Shown one piece after another: positions 48,301-58,413 of a DNA stretch of 64,000 nt. The stretch's first letter is position 1; each line of letters begins with the position of its first letter. The notes below the pieces were generated by a model. It made no database searches. It had not been told where the DNA came from and was given only the letters and a program-made list of their open reading frames with translations. The position numbers were made by a program, and so were the translations under genes. Source of the DNA: Aquilaria yunnanensis (Eukaryota > Streptophyta > Magnoliopsida > Malvales > Thymelaeaceae); NCBI GenBank assembly GCA_039654915.1, contig JBDJPA010000012.1, forward strand, positions 1,426,001 through 1,490,000. The letters run 5' to 3'.

Positions 48301-51042
48301 CTTTTCTAACTGCACCTTGGTTTTACCTTATTATTTCAGGCATTGAATTTGATTCTACTAACTTCGGCGGAGCTATCCGAGTTGCGTGAACTTTTGAAAG
48401 AGTCGCTTGTGAATCCTGCTGGAAAAAACTTATTTGTGTCATTATATGCTTCCTGGTGCCATTCACCCATGGCTATAATAAGTCTTTGCTTTCTTGCTCA
48501 GGTTAAATGTATTTTTGGTCACCTAATCTTTGTGTGTGTTGTTTGATTTTTTTTTCTTTTTTTTTTTTTTTTGGGGGGGGGGGGGTGGTTGTGCTTCCCT
48601 CTGATCTAGTTGCTGATTATATCATATTTCTCATTTGTACTTATTTGACCATCAGACATACCAGCATGCGAGTGCAGTGATTCAGTCATTGGTTGAGGAA
48701 GACATTAATGTCAAATTCTTGGTCCAGCTTGATAAGTTGATTCAGTTGCTTGAAACTCCAATTTTTGCATATCTCAGGTTGCAGGTATTTAATTGAGACA
48801 ACCTACATGATTTACTTTTGTGGTGATAGCTGATGATCGACATACAGAAGTGTTTTCATGTCTTTGCTAGTTTCAATTGTTTCATGGCATAAAACTCTGC
48901 TTTCTGAAGTATGTACCACTTTTTAACTAGAGTTATTATTCATCTTCCTTTGTGGTAGATGTGAATGCATACATGACAACAACATTGAGTATTCATTGAT
49001 GAAAGTCTCAACTCTAAGGCACAATGTGAGCTAGTGATGTATTGACTCTCTTTTCTGATAGAAAATGTGGGATAAGATTGGATGCAACACCTGAAACTTA
49101 AAGTTTAAGGGTTTAATGTAGGGAGTTAGATAATAACAACTGAATGAGGACTGAACTGAAGGGACAGAAAAATGATGGATTAAGAGAAAACTGAGGAGAC
49201 AGAAAAATGATGGATTATAGCAACTTTGGTACTAGAATCAAGATCATATTTTCTTGCATTCAGATATGATCAACTAAAAAAGCAGCTCTTCTCAGGTTAA
49301 TGGTTTACCATTAGTAAGTACTCGACAATGAATAGCAATTTTTACACATGTATGCCAATAGAACAGTTATTTCCCGGACCTGAACCCTTGTCATGAGAAG
49401 TTTTTTTTTCCAATAAGGCTAATTGTCTGGAAAAAATGAAAAGGTCTTGGTTATTTCTCTACATTAAAAATGTTCTTGGATGCATTGTTGTCATTTGGTA
49501 TTGCTATTGTGCATCCCTCTGGTAGTCTTACCATATACTTTATATCCTTGTATATTTTTGTCAGTAATTGTGCAGCTCATGGATCATGTTTCCTGTATAA
49601 AGATTTAACTGTTTTCAAGCAGTGATGCTTAGTAATTCTTCTTTTGTTTATGTGCTTGTTGTCAATCTTGGCACCATTTTTATAGTTATTAATTTATCCT
49701 CCCCACCCCCTCTCTAATATTTCCTGTTTGCAGCTGCTTGAACCAGGGAAGTATATATGGTTGCTAAAAGCATTGTACGGTCTACTGATGCTACTTCCAC
49801 AGGTATGCCTGAAAGCCCCCCCACTTCCCCAAGCCCAATGCACAAAAAAGGAAAGAAGAATTGACCACAAGTTCTGTCTCTCCCTATATTTTTATGCATT
49901 GCACAGACTACATTTACATGTAACAGTTGACAAACATTTCGTGCCCAGTATGCTGGATGATGCTTCACTTGTTTGTAAAGGTGCATTAGTTAAGGAGTGT
50001 AAAATGCTAGTAGTATATTTTTTCTTTAAATCAAATAGCAAGAGTATGTTCGTCTGGACATCTAATCTAATGTTGTTGTTTACCGAATACTTATCCTGGT
50101 CTTTGTTAACATTCTTCGTGGCTGCATGTGTGTTGCTTTATGAAATTCATGTATGATGGTTGTAATTTCTGAGTCCATGTAAGAGATGTACGTATACAAG
50201 GATCACAGACCCTGAAGTTCTAAATTTATTTAAGTTCAGAATTAAAACACTAACCATATCTTTGAAAGACTTTGGTCCTGAAGAGGTTGTCAGGTTACAA
50301 GAGTTTGCCCTTGAATGCATCCCTTGGTTTTTTCCGGCAAAAATTCTTGTTGGCAATTGCTAAGCCTCAAATTTTCTATAGGTCGTTCATTTCTCTTGAA
50401 CTACTTTGCCCAACTCATTCTGAGGTGAGTGTTTTTCTTATGCAGCAAAGTGTGGCATTCAAGATACTAAGAACTCGTTTGAAGACTGTACCATCCTACT
50501 CCTTCAATGGTGAGCAACTGAAGCGAACGTCTTCAGGAAACCCCTATTCGCAGATTCTAAATCAAATACCTAGTGGATCAAATATCATAGAGGATGGTGA
50601 GGCAAATTATGATGGAAATTGTAATTCACACAATGCAATAAACTTCGCTTTGAGGTTGCAACAGTTCGAGCAAATGCAGCGGCAGCATCGCATGCATGCT
50701 AAAGCCCAAGTACAGTCACGGACCAGTTCCACTCCAGCGAAGGTATCTTTGATATTTGTCAACATTCATTATCCTCCATAACGGGTCCTGTTTGTTCTGT
50801 TTGTCCTTGATGTCTACGGCTGGGATGTAAAAATGTTGAAGAATTTGGGACTTTTGCTTAATTCATACACTGGTTACTGTTCTCAACATATATTTGCCAT
50901 GCTTGCTTATTCTTACTGATCTTTTTAAGTTCCATAACTACAGGACGTTCAAAGAGCTGAACAGCAACAGCTGTCAGCTGCAGATATTGCCAGGCCACCT
51001 TCAAGATCGTCTCGAAAGGGTCCGGGGCAGTTGCAATTATAG
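42396..51042 (+). CDS. VAC14: VAC14 homologue, scaffold of the PtdIns(3,5)P2 (PIKfyve/FAB1) complex
   Basis: Twenty exons join in frame to 724 residues: 42396-42485, 42586-42699, 42785-42850, 43804-43893, 43996-44115, 44210-44238, 44339-44481, 44596-44690, 44949-45035, 45204-45311, 45425-45516, 45700-45781, 45922-45987, 46587-46702, 46843-46963, 48340-48501, 48656-48784, 49734-49802, 50446-50742, 50944-51042. All introns are GT-AG. The N-terminal HEAT/ARM region ([54 protein letters not shown]) and the Vac14 Fab1-binding region ([32 protein letters not shown]) are nearly identical to Arabidopsis At2g01690. The C-terminus ends [12 protein letters not shown]14 holds the FAB1 kinase and SAC/FIG4 phosphatase on endosomal and vacuolar membranes. 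The start matches the conserved opening. No frame damage was seen. Confidence 0.96.
46262..46510. repeat. Microsatellites in a VAC14 intron
   Basis: (GT)n followed by (CTGT)n lies at about 46272-46304, and (AC)n interrupted by (GC)n at about 46473-46510. Both are in the intron between exons 13 and 14. Confidence 0.8.
48547..48585 (+). repeat. T-run joined to a 13-G run in a VAC14 intron
   Basis: A T-tract broken by a single C (48547-48572) is followed directly by thirteen G (48573-48585). It lies 46 bp downstream of exon 16. It may be a slippage hotspot, or the exact length may be a sequencing or assembly artefact. Confidence 0.75.
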
Positions 51043-51518
51043 TGATGTTGCTACTGCTATTACCCCAAGATGTCCAAGCCCCGGATGGGATGTGGTATAA
51101 GTTGTATAATTGTATATTATAATAGTTTGTCATATTTAGTTTCAGGTTGGGATGGTGAAAATTGGGTTTGGAATGTTAGCTTGGGTTCTCATGGGTCAAT
51201 TCTTTTTCCTCTTCGGACGTGGAACACCAAAGTGGTTTATGTTATTTTTAATCGAAAACCACATGGTGTTGGAGATGATCTTTTGTTTAGGTAAAAAAAC
51301 TCTCGTTTCTCTTTTTCATCAATACAATTTTAGCTAGTGTACTTAAGTTTACCGGACAAGCAGTTTGTCAGCAGATAATAGAACCTTGCTACTGGTTGAG
51401 CCTCTCGCTCTCCCGTATTGTAAGACAGATTCCAGAAGACGTCTTATGGTGACACCAGTGATTAAGTGTGAAACTATATATCAGTTTTTGGTTTGACAAA
51501 CTTTGTAGTAAAATACTA
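51043..51518 (+). other. 3' UTR region of VAC14
   Basis: This is the sequence after the stop codon at 51040-51042. Open frames here (51070-51337) have no protein-family features. No polyadenylation signal was singled out. Confidence 0.5.
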
Positions 51519-51754
51519 CTCTTTTTGTCCTATATTCTTTGCACAATTTACCTTTTAGCAATTAATCTATGATTTTTTATTTTTAACATTTTAATATATA
51601 AATAAAGAATTTATATTTAAGAATAATAAATTAAGACATATCGTTTGTAAATATTTTTTTAAAAAAATATTTTTTGAACAAATATTGGTATGAATAAATT
51701 TAAGTTAAATTAAGTAAAAAAGTCAAATGGTGTAAAAATATGGGACGAGAGGAG
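51519..51754. mobile_element. Stowaway-type MITE, copy 2
   Basis: The ends CTCTTTTTGTCC and GGGACGAGAGGAG lie between TA dinucleotides (51517-51518 and 51755-51756). The interior matches the element at 14226-14458 along its length ('gcaattaatctatgatttt', 'aatatataaataaa'), so both are one family. Confidence 0.8.
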
Positions 51755-51821
51755 TATTTATTCTATTTGTAAAATCCTATTTTGAATGTCAACAAACGAA
51801 GAACCTTTTTAAATGTGCACC

Positions 51822-52563
51822 TAAAGTGTTAAATACCATTATTGCGAAGTATACTGTACCTCAAATTTTTAAGGTATATCGCATGACATATTATGCCGCA
51901 TACCATTACCGTTTTTGTAAAAAAATAAATGTTAGAATATTATTTTAAGATGACATAAATTTAATAATTTTTTTGCACATTATATATTTATTCTAATTTT
52001 TCTCATTATAATTTATCAAATATAAATAAAATATATATGATATAAGATATTTTTTTAATACAAAAAAACATAAAAAAAACATGTTATATATATAGAGAAA
52101 AATAAATAACACTCAGAAAGAAAGTAATTTATTAATATAAGAGAAAAAAAATAATATTTTAATAATAATAATATATTTTCTAATACCACATTAAGTTCTC
52201 AAGTGGCTCAACGTAACCATTAAATTTTTATGTTAACTTAGAAAAGTAGCTAAAAAAATAAAAGTAAATATTTATTTTATGATATTTGTATTAATTATAT
52301 TTTAATTTTTTGTATATTTATGATATTTTGATATAAAATGACAAAAAAAAAATGTCACACGTATCCGTGAAAAATAAAATACCACGATATGTATCTCGTA
52401 GTATTTGCAGTGTACTGCAGTTTTCGGACAAAATGTATACAAAAAGTGAGTGGTATGCAAAATACCACAGTATACCGTGCGATAAAATGATAAAATGTGA
52501 AAACATTTGTACTGTGTACCACTTACCCTCGGTAAGTGGTATACTGCGATGTCTAACTCTATG
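51822..52563. mobile_element. AT-rich hAT-like MITE, copy 2 (742 bp)
   Basis: It starts TAAAGTGTTAAATACC and ends GCGATGTCTAACTCTATG. The inner sequence parallels 40274-40978 throughout ('tatatatgatataagatat', 'tttctaataccaca', 'gtaaccattaaatttttatg'). No matching target duplication was found, so the limits are less secure than in copy 1. Confidence 0.6.
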
Positions 52564-53169
52564 TATGTAGATAATTGTATTGATTTTCTAGGTGATCTTT
52601 TATCATGTATTTAAACAAGAATTCAAATCTATAATCTTGTTCCATTGTTGGCCTAGTTCTTTCTATGGTTTTTAAGGCATAAGTTATTTTGAGATTAAAA
52701 GTTCATTCTTGGTAAACATTACATTTATTTATCTTAGGAATATTCTAATTTTCTAATATTTTTTCTAGATTTCTGATTATCACAGCTTGAGAATTTTTAA
52801 CCTTTTCACTACCTATAGTTTCTTTTATCTTCTTGTCTTTTTGAAGAAAACTCGGACAAACTTCTATATCCATTAGTAACTATTAATCAATATTAAGAGT
52901 TTATCTGCTATCTATTAATGTACTCCAACTTATTGCCCTTTTTCCACTTAACGATTTAATGTACTCCAACTTATTGCCCTTTTTCCACTTAACGATGAGC
53001 CCTATGGTGGATACACGACTTAGGTGATAGTCTAATAAAGTCTTAATAATAATCTTTAATTACTGGATAGGGTGTGTTGGGAGTCAAATCTATGCTCAAC
53101 TAGCTTCTCCTACCTCCTCTGGTCACTCCGGTAAACCCAGCATCTTGTCTTAAACTGACAAAACAATTA
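52564..53169. other. Intergenic DNA with an exact tandem duplication
   Basis: A 41-bp unit (starting 'ttaatgtactccaactt') occurs twice in tandem at 52915-52955 and 52956-52996 with no visible difference. Nothing else was recognised. Confidence 0.7.
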
Positions 53170-53479
53170 CACTCCATATATTCTAAGTTAGATGAAACAT
53201 TTTTCTGGACACGGAGATTAAGGTGTGTGTAATTTGTGTTATTTTTTATGTAGTAAAAGTTTAAATAATAATTAAAAAAAAAATTTTTTTTTTGAATTTG
53301 TATAGTGAGAGATTGAGTGAAGATTAAAAAAAAATTTTATTAGGTTTTATGTAATGAGAGTTTAAATGTGGGTAAAAAGGTAAATTAATTGTTTAAAATT
53401 TTTTAAAAGAGGAAACGTTTCAATCTTTTTTGGACATCCTAAAAAGGAATACGTTTCATCTAAATTGGGACGGAGAGAG
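53170..53479. mobile_element. Stowaway-type MITE, second family (310 bp)
   Basis: The left arm contains CTAAGTTAGATGAAAC and the right arm GTTTCATCTAAATTGGG followed by ACGGAGAGAG; these are inverted repeats. TA flanks both ends (53168-53169, 53480-53481). Confidence 0.75.
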
Positions 53480-53481
53480 TA

Positions 53482-54839
53482 ATTATTAATATGTATCCCG
53501 GCGCATAAAGTCTGATTCTGATCCGGTCCTAAAACATTATATCATTATACACACACACATTTACTGGGACAGATTTAGTTAATTAGCAAATATTAAGTGT
53601 TTTAATTTACCGAATTCTTTTGTTGTTCCAAGTTAGAGTTGACTTGTAATTCTGTAAATATTTTCTTGGTTTAATTAATCATTAAATAAGTAATATCAAT
53701 CTCATCATTAAATAATAAGTGATATCAATCTCGTCTACTCAAATTGGAGTGTATCTTATTGACAATGGAGGGGGGAAAACGATTCGAGAGAAAACACAAA
53801 GTAATTATGTTTAGTTTGGTAGGAGGCCAGAACAAACCTAATTCGCATGATTTTTATTTTTATCGAAACCAAAATGTATGATAGTCCTACCCCACACATT
53901 AATTTTAGTAGCCCTAAAAAAAAGAGAAAACGAACAGTAAAACACTTCTTTTAGGATTTGAGTTGGCACAAACTAAAAGCAAATAGGAGTCAAGGTTCTG
54001 GCCCTCTGGAGAAGACAAAACAACACGAGCTGTTGTCTTTCCTGTCGCGCACGCCAGAATTGTTCTCTCCATATATTATACATTATCCGTTCAAACTTGT
54101 TTGTAGTATTTGTAGGTTAAAAAAAGCTTATCTGGAGGATCTAGCCGGAGCGTTCTAAAATACAGGGGGCGTATCTGTACACCCCTGTCTGTCTCCACCG
54201 TCCGATCAAACAAAGGTAACTTTTGTTTAATTACTCATGAACTCCTACATTTTCCTCTTTTGCGAAATAGGGATTTGTGTTTCATATTTTATCATTCTGG
54301 CCCAAACTAGATCAAGAAGAGACAACCGGTTGAAGCCTTCAAGCCGGTTATTTCCTCAAGAAAGGATATGAATCCTAGGAAGAGAAGTTCATGTCAAGGG
54401 GGTTTCTGTGAGAAGATGCTCTCCTCGAATCAAGACCAGAGCTTAGACCCATCCACCGGAGTCACCAACTCCATCCGACTCTCGAGGTTTCGATGACGAT
54501 TTCACGAGCAAAGCCTGCACCACATGCCGCCTCTCTGCTATTCGACATTGCCGCTGCCAACCCTGATGATTTCATCGTCCGGCACCCAGTTCCCAAAAGT
54601 TTGCCGATGGCTTTACTAGCAAAGCCTACTCCTCCGCCACTCCACACACGCCACCACCCCCCGGTGATTCTGTTGTCAGGCTTCTAGTTCCCAAGCCTCC
54701 CCCTACGGTTTCGCGAGCAAAGCCTACCATGCCTCATCATCTCCTCTATCGAGCGCAGAAGGAGGAGGGTAGAGGCAAAGTCGATCATGTGGCTCGTTGC
54801 CATGAGAAAATTGGGACAAACCGGAGGACCTGCATCTAA
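53482..54839. other. Intergenic DNA; GC-richer stretch at about 54360-54760
   Basis: The GC-richer part contains imperfect repeats of about 120 bp sharing 'gagcaaagcct', 'ccagttcccaa' and 'ccgccactccac'-like phrases, and a 64-codon frame through them (54493-54687). It resembles in position and composition the GC patches of LTR family A, so it may belong to the degenerate LTR that follows. Confidence 0.4.
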
Positions 54840-55262
54840 TCCATTTGATTTCTTGTTCAAACTCTTGTTTAGTCATGCTTTTAATGTGTTTGTTTGTTTT
54901 TGTCCCTATCTCTTCTCTGTTTTGTAGTTCAGCCACTGACAACATTATTTACTTAACAATTTTCATGTGATTTTTGTTTTATGTTAATTTAAGTGATGAA
55001 TTGCATCAAATTTTAGGCTTTTTATCCAATTTTTTAAATAAATTAATTTACTTAATCTTTTTAAAAAGTAAAAAATTAATTGAATTAAGTTGCTAAAAAT
55101 ACTTAAGTAAATTTTTAAGGAAATTGTTCTTGGTGGGCTTGGTAAAGTCTTGAGATAAATTTATTTCATTTAAATCCAAGTGTTCTTATATACCATATAA
55201 CACGTTTAGTTAACCTAGGAAAATTGATTGGAGGTAACTCCTAAAGACACGTTGGTACAAAA
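54840..55262 (+). mobile_element. Degenerate LTR fragment related to family A
   Basis: The order 'gttcagccactgacaacatt', 'ttggtgggcttggtaaagtc', 'ttgagataaatttattt', 'acctaggaaaattgattgg', 'aggtaactcctaaa' and 'cacgttggtac' follows the 3' part of the LTR at 58414-60273. The hairpin and the 'ggtgccaatt' block are missing. No termini or target duplication were found. Confidence 0.45.
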
Positions 55263-55492
55263 ATGCAAGCCAATATCTAGTTTTTCAATAATGTTTAAGA
55301 AATTACACTTATCTCCCTCTTCTTTTAGTAACCTCTAAAAAAACTTATAATAACAATTGTAATTTAATCATGCCACACTTGGGTTTTTGGGCTTAGGTGA
55401 ATTTCGGGTTAAGTAGATTTTAGGTTTGGGTTAGGTTAAATTTGGTTTATTTGAGTTTGGGTTTAATATAGGTTTAGCATTCAGGTTTGGCA

Positions 55493-56898
55493 TGTTAGTA
55501 TTGTGCCCAAAAGCTAATTATGAGATGATTGTATTTTGCACATTAAGTCATGATATTTTATTAAGGCATTAATCTAATAGTTGTATTTGTTATATGTTTT
55601 CTGTGTGACATAATCAAACGTAATTAGAACCTAGAATAATAATATTCTTAAATATCCCTGGTCTAGTATTATTGTGGAGTAGGTTACAATAATACATAAT
55701 GACTAATATATGTAGAGACTAATATAAGATATCTAGTCTACATATTGGCACAAGTCAGAGAACTTGTGTACTGGATTGACCCATTATGAGAACACTACAT
55801 AGATTGTTATATGAATGTCATAAGTGATTTTTATAGTGATCATGTACATGTAGTCCTTTGACCTAAGGTCATCAAAGTTTCCTACATGTGAGTCACATAC
55901 TTTGTTATTTCCCTTTATTGCTAGTAACTAAGTGAACTTGAAGGAGGTCACTGGGTATGTCACATATCATGCGGAAGGTTTTGTATGATTAAGATGAGAT
56001 TTGTCCATTCTATGCAATGAGAGTAATATCTTCGGGCTCCTTAATAAAGTGAGACTTAGAAAATGCATAGTCATGCTCAGATGACTTAATATGCAATATC
56101 AATGTCATCAGTTTAAGTTCGTTTACTCAGGAATCAAGAAACTATAGATCAGGCTATGTGAGAGTGTCACATTCCATGTCTCGTGCTTGGTCTTGATGTC
56201 TTGAACAAATGGACAATGGCATATACGGATAATGATCGTAAAGGTTTAGTCGAATCACCGATAATCTTGCCATTTTGGTAGCAATGATGTGTTGCTAAAC
56301 ATTGTTCATTGTTTATAATCATAAATGTAATTTATGATCATTACCAACGTGGTAAGAGCCTATTGGGTCACACACATAAAGCCTATTTGAATTATTTGAG
56401 TGCATGAGCTAATTTATTTGGGTTATGGTTTTATGATAATTTCATATTAATAATTGACCAAAAAGTTAAGTCATTATTAAGCCCGAAATTATACCTAATT
56501 GAATTAGGGTTTTGAAACTCATTAGGCTTGGGAGTTAAATCACACTATAAATACATCATATAGTGAAAAATTCGCAGCTCTTGCCCTAGCCTCCCAAAAG
56601 GACAAAATCAGAAGAGTTCTAAAAACCAGCCGCACTCTTCTTTTGCCATTCCTTAGAGGACGTAAGCTAGCATTGTGGGCGCAAGAGAAATGCATTTGCC
56701 AGGATGTGGTGGAGGCATGGTGATTCCGAGAGGCTCGTGTGAATACCGTAGGGAGCTTGAACACTTCAATTGTTCAGGTTTTGTGATTCGACTCAACAGT
56801 TGGTGAAAAATCTTAACTGAATTAGGTATGAAAATTTCTAACACCCGGTTTATCCCGTTTTGCTTAAATCCTGGAGGGTTTCAGTTATATTCCGCTAC
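55493..56898 (+). mobile_element. Probable copia-type solo LTR (about 1.4 kb)
   Basis: It begins TGTTAGTATTGTGCCCAAAAG and ends near 'tattccgctaca', a 3' end common in copia LTRs. A TATA box (TATAAATA, 56546-56553) precedes a leader-like segment. No primer-binding site follows and no target duplication was found, so the limits are approximate. The 230 bp before it (55263-55492) is low-complexity 'gggtttgggtt'-like sequence. Confidence 0.5.
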
Positions 56899-57055
56899 AC
56901 TTGTTTAGCTCCCAAAACCTTACATGACATTTAAGTTTACTCGTGTTATTAGTGCAAAGGCTGAACTGACAACAAATGTCTGGCTTTCGCCCAAAAGGCT
57001 TTTTATGTTTGCAGAATAAGCATTGACAATATATATTGTTTGTTAAGATGCTCTC

Positions 57056-57562
57056 TACAAAGAATAATAATGAAATCTGACCTTTTATTATTTTTGGCCA
57101 AATACACACACACAAATATTACAAAACTAATTTTGGTAGCTCTTTCACACAGAATCAAGCATTCACCGGAGCACACACAAACCTCTTCCCTCATTCTCTT
57201 CTACTTTCTCTCTTGCCCATACACCATTCTTTGTCTCTCCATGAGTACATCAACTTACCCCTAGTATCCTATTTATACTAGTCATAGGTCAGTCATTACT
57301 GCAATTTTAGTATGTTGGCTAGGTAGAGCTTGCTTAACAAGTAAGCTATCTTTTAGACTATTAAAATTAGTTTACTTTATTCTCCACATTCTCCACGTTT
57401 TTAGACTTGTTTTCATAGCTTCTTAATTTTTCTTCAAAGTCGGTTGCTTCCTTATCCTTACACACTTGTCTAGCAGTTTCATGATCCTTCTTTTCTTAAA
57501 GTTGGTTGGCTAAGCTTTCTCCATGATTCTCAATTATTCTTAGCCAAGTCATTGTTCTAACA
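57056..57562 (-). repeat. Copia 3' LTR (left copy)
   Basis: The plus strand reads TACAAAGAATAATAAT...CTAACA where the right copy reads TGTCGAGAATAATAAT...TTAACA. The terminal TG has become TA. A TATA box on the minus strand covers 57268-57277 (TATAAATAGG). Confidence 0.9.
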
Positions 57563-57571
57563 CTCTCCCTC
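57563..57571 (-). other. Polypurine tract of the copia element
   Basis: On the minus strand GAGGGAGAG lies directly before the 3' LTR. It would prime plus-strand DNA synthesis in an active element. Confidence 0.8.
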
Positions 57572-57779
57572 AACACCGAATTTCTTGTAGCTTGTGATGA
57601 TGCCAAACAGTTTTCAGGCTGTATAGTTTTTATTGGTTTATGACTTGTTGTTTAAGCTTAATATCACTCACACCAGCTAACTCATAGCCAAGTTCACAAA
57701 TCTTGGATTTGGTTTCCGCTCCTTGGTTGATTGATGAAATTGAATTTTAGGATCTTCAAATTGAGTCTTATTGTCTTGG

Positions 57780-58408
57780 CCTAAAACTTTTTTCTCTTGG
57801 CTCTATGCTTCATTCTTGTTCCATTTCTGGTAAACACAGTACACGCCTGTTTTCCAGAAATTTTCTCTGTTCAGTGATTTATCTCTTTTACCCTTGTTAC
57901 TTGGTGTTTCTAGTTCATTACCTTCTGCCTCTTGTTTCTCTTCTGGAGACGTAGCACTTACATGTATCTTGATCACAATACCTTCATCCTTTCCTTTGAT
58001 TATCATAGCCCATAAATATACACTGTATAACCTTCCTATCGAATTTGTTATGCAAATGATTCGGCACAAACATGTAGCAAATACAATCAAATACTTGAAA
58101 ATGACTCACCTTAAGCTTCAATTTCTATAACTTCTCGAATGAGGACACAAATCCCAACCTTGCTTACGGCAATCTATTTATCACATGTGCTATGGTTTTC
58201 ATGCACTCAACCTAAAATCTTGGGGCAACATTTTTTATATGTAGCATACTTCTACAAATCTTTGCCAAGTGTCTATTTTTTCTTTCAGCTACTCCATTTT
58301 GTTGCAGTGTACTTGAACAGGTCAATTTTCTTTGTATCCTTCAATTTTGTAGGAACTTTGTGAACTTCTTGGATGTCTATTCTTCCCTGTTATTGGTACG
58401 TAGGCATT
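57780..58408 (-). pseudogene. Copia integrase, C-terminal part
   Basis: On the minus strand the region next to the nested LTR reads QQNGVAERKNRHLAKICRS, the part of the integrase core around the catalytic Glu. HNKFDRKVIQCIFMGYDNQRKG-like sequence (about 57990-58060) and CYVSR follow, which is the usual copia integrase C-terminal region. Several stops are present. Beyond it no reverse transcriptase motif was found before the 3' LTR. Confidence 0.85.
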
Positions 58409-58413
58409 GTATC

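Noticed and set aside
57803..58130. Frames of 95 and 78 codons near the left copia end
   Set aside because: They are fragments of the copia integrase C-terminal region or its antisense, not separate genes.
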